DNA of 64,000 nucleotides, taken from contig OU612065.1 of assembly GCA_914767715.1 (NCBI GenBank), forward strand, positions 19,842,001-19,906,000, given 5' to 3'. The notes below the pieces were generated by a model. It did not search any database. It was not told where the DNA came from and saw only the letters and a list, made by a program, of their open reading frames with translations. The DNA comes from Membranipora membranacea. Taxonomy: Eukaryota > Bryozoa > Gymnolaemata > Cheilostomatida > Membraniporidae. Below, piece by piece: positions 1 through 10,009 of this stretch (the first letter of the stretch is position 1; every line of letters starts with the position of its first letter). A program made the translations under genes and the position numbers.

Positions 1-645
1 ACTTAAAAGCACAGATTTGAATCTATATAAATACGTAATATGTTTAATATATAATCAAGTTTTTTTCGTCATTGAGTTATTGGTCATAATGAACAAGACC
101 ACGTATAAATAATTAAAAGTATAAAATATTCAAGTGTAATTCTGGGATCCTTTTGTGCTGTTCGATCCAAGAAGTTTGACATTTGGTTGGCAATGAACAT
201 GACCGCCTTCAATTTTGAATATCTCGTGCCCTGCATTTAGAAAAATCCTTTCCTGGTGTGGTTGTTGTCACTTGATGTACCATGTGTCGTGTCATGCTGT
301 GTTAAGTGTGCATATGTTGACTTATTTTTATGTTGGAACAAGTAATCTGGTGTCATTGGCATAAATTAAAAATGTATAGGGAGAGATAACTATCTGATTT
401 GCATATTCCACAGTATCCTATATGATACTGTAATGAAGATGGCATTCACATCACATGATACATCACAGGGCTATAGCTTAGAAAGAAATGGTAGAAGAGG
501 CGTGCCCAAAGTATCACCAACAGGGGTGTTGTAAGCTCCGCTGTTAGCAATTTAAAGAATATTAATAGCAAATAGAAATCCCAGAGGAGCTGATTCTGAC
601 ATGGATTACTCATTTATAGTGTTTTTAGGCCACTGTATTTAGCTT

Positions 646-680
646 TCTAGGGGAGGCAGTGCCTCCCTGCCTCCCCTAGA
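646..680. repeat. Perfect 14-bp stem hairpin
   Basis: TCTAGGGGAGGCAG (646-659) is exactly complementary to 667-680, leaving a 7-base loop. It is GC-rich in AT-rich surroundings. It may be a MITE remnant; no target duplication was found. Confidence 0.6.
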
Positions 681-770
681 ACTACAGGCTTGCATCATGA
701 TATCTTATGGTGCAGACACCCACACATAGAGCTTAGGAGGTTAACAACGGTATTGCCTAGCCAAAGTAAT

Positions 771-930
771 GGTGTTATGTTTTTGTGTTGTGTTATGATA
801 ATTTGTACATTCATATATCTGCTATGGCAAAAAGGATAGTATTTGAATGCTGTCAAGACGCTAAGTGTACATTGTTATGTTGTTGTGATATGATAATTTG
901 TACATTCATTTATTCTGCTACGGCAAAAAA
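771..930. repeat. Two-copy 95-bp tandem repeat, dispersed copy at 11075-11197
   Basis: The phrase GATAATTTGTACATTCAT recurs 95 bp apart (797 and 892), followed each time by a 'ctgctaYggcaaaaa' segment. The same unit, including the intervening 'gatagtatttgaa' piece, is seen once more at 11075-11197, so this is a dispersed repeat and not only a local duplication. Confidence 0.65.
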
Positions 931-1464
931 AGATTTTTTTCTGCCCTTATAACATTCTCCTTGTCTTGGCAATCAGTCCCAAGACATGACAAATAATCCA
1001 AGGTCAACTGAATAAAAAGTTGCCCTCCCTCAACCAACTAAGGAAAACTTATCGGTAAGGAAAACTTAGAACTACTGTTCACAGCCAATGATGGGCTTTT
1101 ATGTTACTCACATATTCTTTCCTTCAATCTGACATCCGGTCACCACGCCGGTCTTGAAAGAAACTAAGTCTGTCAATTTGAAAGAAAAAAAGTCTGCTCA
1201 ATTTCTGAGTTTCTTCAGTTTCCAAACTCACTATGCCAGCTACTCACTGAAAATTAGCTACTAACCAGGTATTTGATGCATATTGAGAACACATACTGGA
1301 ACTGAAAGAAAGTATTGCCATTGATTTGATAGAAAAGACTGTGTCTTGAAAAACTTTCACTGTCATGTTGAATATATTCAATTCATCATTATGATAATGT
1401 AGGCAATGAATGAACTAGTTCATTGATGATCATTCAATCAAAGGCGATTCAACACCAATATAAC

Positions 1465-1865
1465 CAGGGGCGTATATTTTAAGAACATTTCACTCACTGA
1501 CTTTTTAGAGATGAGCATAATGTTCGGGCACCGCCCGATCCACACGCCGTAGGCGTGGCGGGGAGGGTGTGGGAGGGGCGCTTAAGCGCCCTCCCACCAC
1601 GGAAATTTTTGCATATCGGTAGCAAAATAGTGCAAGCAGAGAGGTATTTCAATAGCTCACTGAGCTGTTGGGTACTTTCAGAAAACAACTCAATAGCAGT
1701 AGAAGATTACGGTAAAAATTCTCCAGTTATAAAGCACCCATTTGAAAAAAAACTAACCTTGATGGGATTGGAACCCACATCAATCTTATTTACAGTGATT
1801 ATTAGGCAGACGCTCTACACACTGAGCTATTCAGCCATCCACAAAAATTCACTGGAACGCCACTG
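1465..1865. mobile_element. hAT-type non-autonomous element (MITE), 401 bp
   Basis: The element begins CAGGGGCGTA and ends with the complement of CAGTGGCGTT. It is flanked on both sides by AATATAAC, an 8-bp target duplication as expected for hAT elements. Unit 2 of the surrounding tandem repeat (near 2195) gives the uninterrupted target with a single AATATAAC. No transposase is encoded. Inside is a GC-rich palindrome-like core (about 1540-1605) that resembles the core of the MITE at 31005-31361, and a tRNA-like unit on the minus strand. Confidence 0.88.
1745..1840 (-). ncRNA. tRNA-like Pol III unit inside the hAT MITE
   Basis: On the minus strand there is an A-box-like TAGCTCAGTGTGTAG (about 1815-1829), then a B box GGTTCCAATCCC (about 1764-1775) set in a possible 5-bp T-arm stem, then a run of T (A-run on the plus strand at 1745-1752) that could end Pol III transcription. 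The acceptor stem does not pair, so this is a tRNA-derived sequence or pseudogene and not a working tRNA. Confidence 0.5.
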
Positions 1866-3899
1866 AATATAACCAAGGTATTCCAATGTATAATAATATG
1901 TTGGTTCTGACATGACTTGACTGGTCAGAGTTCTGTTACCAATTGATATAGTGTCACATCCCTGGTAACTTAGTACTACATATTAGGAGTTATCTCCCCT
2001 TGTAGTTGAATTCAAATTGAATGCATATTGAATTACAAGTGCACACTTATGTCTGTCTCTCAAAATGTTACTGTCTAAAATATATATTTGTATATCACTT
2101 TTAGGTTGAGTTTATTCATCATTATGATGATAATGTAGGCAATGAATGAACTAGTTCATTGAATATCATTCAATCAAAGGTGATTCAACACCAATATAAC
2201 CAAGGTATTCCAATGTACAATATGTTGGTTCTGACATGACCTGACTGGTCAGATTTATGTTACCAACTGATGTAGTGACACCTCCCTGGTAACTTAGTAC
2301 TACATATTAGGAGTTATCTCCCCTTGTAGTTGAATTCAAATTGAATGCATACTGAATTACTAGTGCACACTTATGTCTGTCTTTCAAAATGTTACTCTCT
2401 AAAATATGTATATATTATAGACACCTTATTATGCTGGTTCTGACATGACTTGACTGGTCAGAGTTATGTTACCAATTGATGGAGTGTCACCTCCATAGAG
2501 TTATTATATACTCTAGAGTAGACAATGCAATGCTAAAAACGTCCTACTCAATTATTGCGAAATCCATGACACAACGCAATCTGGTTGTGCATGGCTAGTG
2601 CCTGTATCATATAACTTATCATTGAGAATATACGTATTGAGTATGGAAATTTAGATTTTTAGAGCGCTTAGAGCCATTTTTTTGGAAATTTTTTTATGTG
2701 ACACTATGTGGATCACTTTCAATTCTATGACGCAACAAAATATGGTTGTGCGTGGATAGTGCATGAATCATTGACTTTATCATTGAAAATATTAGAATTT
2801 GACATACAAATTTAGTTTATGGAGCACTTAGCCACTTATAGCTATTATTTTCAGAGAATCTCACATGTAACATCAGTTACATCACCTGCGGGTATTTTCT
2901 CTTCCAGTCAGTATAAAATTTTCTTATTCTCCCATTAAAAATAAGCCAAATATAAACCGCAAACACATGAGCTTAAATTGCCATGACAGGGCTAGCTGTT
3001 TTCTGCCACGAGTCAATCTGGACAAGCATGTATCTTGAGTTGTCCATTCGATGTTTTCTTGATACTCAGCGACTCAGCAGAAGAGCTTATGTATTTATAG
3101 ATTTAAACTGCTGTGTTGGCTTGAATAGTTTCGGCAAAGTGGCCAACCCGAAGAGGGAATTAGGAGCTTTAAATGAAATAGCCAAACCAAAACCCGAGAT
3201 CTTCAAGCTGAAAATTATTTAACCACGGGTTCTTGTACACCTTGTATAATTGGAAGTCATAATAGCAGACAGATAAAATGAACTCACTGAGGGTGTGAAG
3301 TTTTAGTCAGAGAGACAAAGTTAAATGCATGGCAACTGGCAGAAAACAGCTAGCCCTGTCATTGCGACTTAAGCTCATGTGTTTGCGGTTTATATTTGGC
3401 TTATTTTAATGGGAGAATAAGAACATTTTTATACTGACTGGAAGAGAAAATACCTGCAGGTGATGTAAATGGTGCTACATGTGAGATTCTCTGAAAAAAA
3501 TTGCTATAGGTGTTCCATAAACTAAATTTGTATGTCAAATTCCAATATTTTCAATGATAAAGCCAATGATTCATGCACTATCCACACACAACCAGATTTT
3601 GTCGCGTCATAGAATTGAAAGTGAGAATACCTGCAAGTGATCCACATAGTGTCACATAAAAAAATTCCGAATAAATGGCTTTAAGTGCTCTAAAAATCTA
3701 AATTTCCAAACTCAATACGTATATTCTCAATGATAAGTTATATGATACAGGCACTAGCCATGCACAACCAGATTGCGTTGTGTCAAGGATTTCGCAATAA
3801 TTAAGTAGGACGAAAACTGATGCTATTTTTGTACATATTGTCCACTCTAGAGTATATATTAGAGAGGTTGCGAAATCTCGTAATTGTCTTCTCCCGGAA

Positions 3900-3945
3900 C
3901 GTGAAGTTGTCGCCACGTATACGTTTCACGTTTTAGGTAGATGGT
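3900..3945. promoter_or_regulatory. Left subterminal repeats of the Harbinger
   Basis: This stretch holds GAAGTTGTCG (near 3903) and a CGTTTCACGTT motif. Both recur near the right end (9325-9430), where GAAGTTGTCG appears twice. Conservation at both ends suggests binding sites for the transposase or its Myb-like partner. This role is inferred from position only. Confidence 0.5.
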
Positions 3946-4556
3946 CATTTTTGACACTGACGTGATACGAGCCCATAGCAACAACCTTGAACTTGTAAAC
4001 ATTTTTGACTACACCATCTATGTCAAATTTCTGCTTGAAAATTGCTTCTCCCTCCTTATGTTAATTTTACAAGGGGTAACTGTAACTACTTGGTTTTACC
4101 TTGCACAGCATAAGTGAGTAGTAAGTTCTAACATTTACACCCCACCAGACTATTTGTTGAATAGTCAGCTTGGAATGTAACTCTTACTGCAAGAGGACAT
4201 AGGTAAGTCACAATTTTGTTCCTAGTAGTAGTAGTACATCCACACACTAATCCTTGCTCAAATATAATAATGCCCCCCCCCAACTCCAATTCAAATGAAA
4301 TTGATTTAAATGACCTTAATTAAGTTGTCCTGACCTGTGTGAGCACATGGTAACAATCCTTCCCTTATCCCTCATGGGTCACAGTTTGTATTCATGGATA
4401 TCAAGAATGGAATCATAGCATGACTATTTTCTGGTCTGTCATTCAGTTCTACAGCCTCTATATGTTTTATCACATACACACATTAGAGGTAAAAAAATTC
4501 ATTCATTCATTCATTACAGATCCGAATGCTGTTTGTTCTCACTATACACACAAGCA

Positions 4557-6029
4557 ATGGCAAAACGCGCAAAAAAGTGAGTGGGCTTCTAATTTTCTAT
4601 ATGAGGACATGCTTGAATTGACTAGCTGGAATATTTTGTTTGATATTCAAATAGCTGGCATTGAGCTCTTTGGATCTCATGAGAGTACTGCTTTTTGTTT
4701 CATCTGTACTGTGTCATAGGTTTTGTCTGTATGTTAACATCTGTGACGGAATTGTGTTTTAGGAGAGAGTTGAATGAATTGCTTGCTGTGTTCATGATGG
4801 AATCCGATTTTGATTCTGAAGAAGAGGAAATAGTTACAATGCTTTCCGCTGAGCTCAAAAAGTTCACTAAAGAAGAAATTCCGAAGGAGAAGTTTGATGC
4901 GAGCCGTATGTCTGACAATTGGTTCATTGAAAACACTAGGTAAGATACAAATACCCCTCACTGTCAGTACCCAGAACCCATCGGCATTCAGCCAAGGTAC
5001 ACATATACTGTTGTAAAATAAGCAGTGAATTGTCTATCGACCAATAATCGAGCGTTAACAGGGAGTTGTATTCTCACGATGTTGGATAAGACAATCTCTT
5101 CAAACTCATTATATTTGTTCCACTCATTTATTTCCAGGTTTACATACGCCGACATCACGCTACTAGTTGAACTTTTAAAGTGTCCAGCAGAATACACACT
5201 GGACAATCAATCAAGATTCAGGCCTGAGGAAGGATTGATTATTACACTGTGCCGATTGGCCTATCCGAACCGCCTCTCTCAACATGTGTCGCTGTTTGGA
5301 AGGTCCAGATCAATGATTTCAAGAATATTTAATTGCTTTATTAAAGACATTGATAATCGTTCGAAGTTTTTACTAGAAACCATCCAGCATCCATCATATA
5401 ATCTAAATGATCTAGCCGAAATAACTGCAAGGCAATGCCCCCTCACATCCTGTATAGGATTTGTAGATGGCACTGTTCGACCTATGTGTCGGCCAAGCAG
5501 GTTCCAGGAGATGGTATTCAATGGACACAAACGAAAGCATGCTCTAAAATACCAGAGCATAATGTTAGTTAATGGTATCATGATCCTACATGGTCCTTTT
5601 GAGGGAAGGAGGCACGATAGCTTTCTAATGCAGGAAAGTGAGATTGTCGGTCAGCTCGCACAGCTGCCTCGAAGACCAGATGGTTCTCAGTACGTTATAT
5701 ATGGCGATCCTGCATATGCTCTGCAGGCACAGGTGGTATGCCCATACCCCCAGCATATCAATTATACACCAGACAAGCAGCTTTTTAATGAATCCATGTC
5801 AACTGTCAGACAAAGCGTAGAATATGGTTTCGGCAAGACGGTGCAATATTTTAGTTTTCTCGATTTTGCCAAGGGGCAAAAGTTACTGCTGTCACCTATT
5901 GGCAGGTATTATAGAGTAGGGGTTCTGTTATCCAATATTCATACTTGTTTGTATGGCTCAGCAGTGACCTCTCTTCTCAGGTCACAACCACCTCATATCA
6001 GGGAATACCTGAGCCTAGTGAGAGATTAA
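4557..6029 (+). CDS. Harbinger DDE transposase (HARBI1-like nuclease), three exons
   Basis: Predicted exons are 4557-4576, 4763-4939 and 5138-6029. Splice sites GTGAGT...TTTTAG and GTAAGA...TTCCAG keep one frame and give 362 residues. The first exon is short and basic (MAKRAKK); exon 2 is acidic. The nuclease domain belongs to the DDE_Tnp_4 family: catalytic Asp176 in GFVDGTVRP, Asp256 in YGDPAYAL and Glu294 in RQSVEYGFG, with the family block NGHKRKHALKYQ between the first two. No stop or frameshift interrupts it, and an AATAAA lies at about 6252. It would cut and rejoin the element's ends in the nucleus, usually with the Myb-like partner encoded convergently 630 bp away. The identity is secure; the first exon is the least certain part. 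Confidence 0.9.
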
Positions 6030-6658
6030 GTGCCTACTAATTTCCTTCCCCGTAGCAGTCATACTTCATTATTAGTTTGTTCTTGAATTATATGTCTTAT
6101 TTTTGTATCAATATTGACTTTGGCCATGTTGTAAGAATTATGATCAAAATATTACTATGAATTTGAACCCTATTTTTTTATCCACAGACAAGGTGCGCAC
6201 TCTGTTTTGTACATAAATACATAATCTGGGTGAAGAAATATGACATTTTTTAATAAATAACAATATAAAAAAAACAAAAAACAAGAAACATTCTTTCATA
6301 CAAAACAACCTCATAACATTCAACAAAAGCAGCATTAACCAACAGTTTTCATTTTTATAAAAATTAAATAATAGCTCATTTACTTAGTCCAACAGTATTC
6401 ATTATATATATATATACAAAGAAAAACTACAATCATTTAACCAATAACACAAAACAACCTGATAACATTCAGCAAAAACAGCATATCCGAATCATTCAAG
6501 TTAACAAATAATAGTTCATCGAGAAAGCCCAACAGAGATTAACCAACAGTTTTCATTTATAAAATAATAGCTCATTTAGTTAGCCTAACAGTATTCATTA
6601 TAAAAAAAAAAAAGAAAGAAAATTTTGGATTATGTACAACACTACGAATTGAAAATCA

Positions 6659-8053
6659 CTACTGCTCCTCCATCCATGGATTAAAAGATTGAAAAAAATT
6701 GTTGGGGTTTGAATTGTTTGGTTGTTCATTTTTATCTTGCCTAGCTAGTAAAGTCATTATTAAATCGTTTTGTTGTCTCATCATGGTTTCCATGATTTCG
6801 ATTCTTTTTTTTTCATTTTCTGCTTCAGTTTTTCTTACTTCCAGCTCCTTTTCCCTCAACTCGAGCTCTCTTAATTTAAAATTACCTTTATCCTCAAGTT
6901 TTTTTTCGAGCACAGCAGCAATACTCCTACTTGATGAGCTCTTTTTCGACTCTGGCTCAGCCTCACGATTCTTTTCTGAAATATAATACATAATCTACAT
7001 ATATCTTACAGCATGCAGAAATCTTTCAATGAATCAGCTCGGAGTTTGGTTAGTTACACCAGGAGTCCCAAACTCCCTGGTTACACAAACTTACATGTGA
7101 TCAATTGATTGTAGTTGTCCTGTCATGTAACACGAACAGACAACTCCTATGTTCTTGTTTGAAACTCTACCTTATCTGGTAGTAGTAGCAGTTTCAATTG
7201 ATGCCTTAATTGTTCATTGGCAATACGGAGTCTATTGTGCTCTAACATTTAGTGCACAGATTAAATATTGGCAGAGAAGTGTAAAGGTTTTTTAGCCTTA
7301 TGGACAAATAAAATAAAAGAAAGGGTCGAAAGGATCAATCACTTTAACATGCCATTTCCCAAAATCATTGGCCATTGCATACCTTTCAATGTTTGCATCG
7401 CTGTCTCTCTCAATGCCTGGCCTGCCTGCTTATCCGCAGCCCGCTTCTGTGCAGATGTTGCGACCGTAGCAGCACTGACTGCGGCCTCCTCCCGCCACCA
7501 CTCACTAAGCTCTTGAAGGAGCACAACAACTTCATCGACTTCCTCTTCTGTACCTGATCTGATGAATATACAAAGCAATGTGATAAATATTGGGAGAAAG
7601 TAAAAAATCGCCAGCAGAAGCACTTTAACAAACTAATTATCCTAACTTTTTGATTGAGTTAGAAATTTATTTAGAGTTGAGCTCAGAATGATGTAAGCAA
7701 GACACCTTAAGAAATGGCAAACATGTGCCAATGTGAATATATATTTCAGCTCACAAAATATTTATTCTCCAGAGCAACTTAGGTCTGTATTAATCATATC
7801 CTTAGGTCTACACTTAGAGCACTCACTTTGCTATATTCCTCCTGTCACCACCTCTAAATTTACGTAAGGCCGCCTCGAAATGCTCCCGACAATTCCTCTT
7901 TGTTATCTGAACCCTTGGTGAGAGTTCTTGATTCAGTTGGCTACTTACAGCCTCCCACTCCTCTTGGGACTTTGGTTTTGAGGCATTCACAGCCTTATAC
8001 AACAAGATTTCTGATTTTATATTCCAGCGAAAACACTGTCTTATTGAAGCCAT
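6659..8053 (-). CDS. Myb/SANT-like partner protein of the Harbinger, three exons
   Basis: Minus-strand exons 8053-7827, 7558-7383 and 6975-6659 join in frame (donors GTGAGT and GTATGC, acceptors CATCAG and TTTCAG) to give 239 residues. Residues 1-75 are a Myb/SANT or MADF-like helical DNA-binding domain, with spaced tryptophans and the basic stretch ITKRNCREHFEAALRKFRGG. The middle contains a Glu/Val-rich stretch and WWREEAAV. The C-terminal third is a strongly charged coiled coil (LRELELREKELEVRK) followed by an Asn-rich tail ending NPWMEEQ. In known Harbingers such a protein carries the transposase into the nucleus and onto the subterminal DNA. Function is inferred from family and context; the exon joins are supported by phase. 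Confidence 0.8.
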
Positions 8054-8059
8054 CTACAA

Positions 8060-9320
8060 ACAAATGAATAACGCTTAGAAAGTGATTACATACAAAAATT
8101 TATTTCACCTTGTTTGTATGAGGTAATAGTCAACCGAGCTGATACACTGCTGATTTTAATGGGTTTTTCGAGAGCCACACAACACGTTCTGATAATTTGG
8201 CATCAGCTTATTGTGAGTGATAGAATAAAATTTAAAAGCTGACTAATGCTAATATCAGATTTGTGCGACGAAAACCCATTTTAGTGATACTAAAATACTA
8301 CTCATGATAGTATGAATTTATATGACATATGCGCAAGGTATTCTATCTATCCTAAGCCTACAGAAGTTCTATTACTCCCTCAACTCCTCTTAGCCAGCTA
8401 GTAGGTTCATTTAAAAGCCAAAGTACAGGATAACCCTATATGAATAGCGCAGCCTCTTTCACTTGGGCTTAATCAAGGTGTCTCTCCCACACCTTCCTTG
8501 GACCAATGAAGAGGGAGTTCATTGCTTGGACCAATATAACTACCCTTCCTATATATATTACTATTCTCTTGTTGTTCATTCAACCAAGGAGTAAGTCCTT
8601 GTTCCAACAGACAGACACTAGACCAATGAACTCCCTCATTGACTAGACCAAGGAGTCCTCTAACTCTTTGGTATATCCAAGGAGTTAGAGACCTAAATCA
8701 AAGTCCTTGGTTGGAGCAACTTATGGTTTATGATCTGCTAGAAGAGAAGTGTCTACCAACATTAGAAAAATATCCAAATCCTAACAACAAGGACTTGCAA
8801 TGCAAGTGAAAATAAAATAGTTGTACTTAAAATTGATTGTTCTGCACTGAAACTAGCGAAGATATCCCAGTAAAATTTTGATGGTCACTCCCTGATAACA
8901 CTAGTTAGATAGGCCTAAATAGGGCTAAATAGATACCTTAATAACACACAGTTGATACCACAATCTGTAGAAGTACCAGTGCAAAATCAGTCTGAAGTAG
9001 GCCTACTGCTATGTAAGTTGATAATCATCAATCTTATACTGACTCTGAGTTACTAGTTAGAAAGGTCATCACTTGAGTACATATAACTGATGAAATAGTA
9101 CACAAAATTTGTCCATCATGCTCTAATTTTGTACCAACACATACAGTTATGATCTTACTTTGCTCAATGATGAATGGTATGAGGCTAAAGGTGTCTCTTA
9201 CTCTGAAAACAACAGCACAACAAGATTTATCGCTTGACTTAAATGGGTTCTCTCTTAGTGGAAATTATGCTGATAGTCCTAGAAATAAATTCTCAATACA
9301 AGTTTGTAGGAACATAAGCT
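8060..9320. other. Non-coding right arm of the Harbinger
   Basis: No gene is seen upstream of the Myb-like start. Around 8440-8730 there are several direct and inverted copies of 'ccaaggagt' and 'gaccaatgaa', which may form local hairpins. Confidence 0.5.
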
Positions 9321-9440
9321 AAATATGCTTTTCCGTGAAACGTAGAAGTTGTCGTGCTATTGTACACGTGACACGTGCTGGTTTCCCGGATCCTAGAAGT
9401 TGTCGTATCTCGTCACGTTTCACGTTCCCGGACAGATTTC
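9320..9440. promoter_or_regulatory. Right subterminal repeats of the Harbinger
   Basis: Two copies of GAAGTTGTCG (near 9347 and 9393) and CGTTTCACGTT-like and CACGTG-containing motifs cluster within 130 bp of the right terminal repeat, mirroring the left end. Confidence 0.5.
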
Positions 9441-9628
9441 GCAACCTCTCTAATAACTCTATGGTCACCTCCCTGGTAACTTAGTACTACATATTAGGAG
9501 TTATCTCCCCTTGAAGTTGAACTCAAATTGAATTCATATTGAATTACAAGCGCACACTTATGTCTGTCTCTCGAAATGTTACTCTCTTAAATATGTAATT
9601 GTTAGACACCTTTTCCCAAAAAACAAAA

Positions 9629-10007
9629 CAAATTGGGCTCAGCTTTGTACATGGTACAAGTGAATGTATGCCCGCCAGATTATGTAGACAAAGAAGTCTA
9701 AAATCTGTCTTATTGCAAGTGAGTCTACAATCAAGAGATGGTAGTATGTTGAGAAACCTTGTCAACTGGAAAGTTGATTGTACTGTTTTGTACTGTATTG
9801 TACTGTTTTGTACTGTTTTCCTTGTTTCTATCATACTTTACCTTCATACTAACAAATTGGGCTCGGCTTTGTACATGGTACAAGTGAATACATGCCCGCC
9901 AGATTATGTAGACGAAGTAGTCTAAAATCTGTTCTATTGCAAGTGAGTCTACCATCAAGAGATGGTAGTATGGTGAGAAACCTTATCAACTAGTAAGTTG
10001 ATTGTAC
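9629..10007. repeat. Imperfect direct duplication, 224-bp spacing
   Basis: 'acaaattgggctcRgctttg' at about 9630 recurs at 9854 and is followed by ~150 bp of near-identical sequence, up to 'agttgattgtactg'. The two copies are separated by a short run of 'gtactgtttt' repeats (about 9779-9820). Confidence 0.8.
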
Positions 10008-10009
10008 TG

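Larger units (their letters stand above)
1..1366. other. Non-coding stretch, no gene seen
   Basis: No open frame with splice-like ends or recognisable protein is visible. The only structured items are the hairpin at 646-680 and the short tandem repeat at 771-930, listed separately. Confidence 0.5.
1367..2492. repeat. Tandem repeat of ~325-bp units, third unit split to 9465-9610
   Basis: Three units are visible. Unit 1 is 1367-1464 plus 1866-2112 (split by a hAT MITE), unit 2 is about 2113-2430, and unit 3 is 2431-2492 continued at 9465-9610 (split by the foldback/Harbinger nest). Shared landmarks are 'gtaggcaatgaatgaacta', 'ttctgacatgacttgactgg' and 'aggagttatctccccttg'. The uninterrupted copies define the empty insertion sites exactly. 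Confidence 0.85.
3862..9450. mobile_element. PIF/Harbinger transposon, 5.6 kb, two genes, apparently autonomous
   Basis: Terminal inverted repeats of 17 bp, GAGAGGTTGCGAAATCT, are exact at both ends. The flanks are TTA on the left and TAA on the right, compatible with the TWA target of this superfamily. Just inside both ends are copies of GAAGTTGTCG and of a CGTTTCACGTT-type motif. The element carries a DDE transposase (plus strand) and a Myb/SANT-like protein (minus strand) in convergent orientation, the standard two-gene content of animal Harbingers. It sits inside the right tip of the foldback element. Confidence 0.9.
2493..9464. mobile_element. Foldback element with 6-bp target duplication, interrupted by Harbinger
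   Basis: Its own length without the nested Harbinger is about 1380 bp. It starts CCATAGAGTTATTATA and ends TAATAACTCTATGG, flanked both sides by TCACCT; the empty site is preserved in neighbouring repeat units. The left arm (2493-3003) is complementary over about 500 bp to 3344-3861, with a ~340-bp centre. Each arm holds two diverged sub-repeats (compare about 2570-2690 with 2725-2830). No convincing protein is encoded; the small open frame in the centre has no recognisable content. A larger relative sits at 36654-40089. A 6-bp duplication excludes the usual Tc1/mariner (2), Harbinger (3) and Mutator (8-11) lengths. Confidence 0.85.

Noticed and set aside
1555-1866. 103-codon plus-strand frame
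   Set aside because: It is contained in the 401-bp hAT MITE and overlaps the tRNA-like unit; no protein family fits.
2983-3222. 79-codon open frame in the centre of the first foldback
   Set aside because: The matching block in the second foldback (38930-39230) does not keep the frame open, and no family is recognisable.
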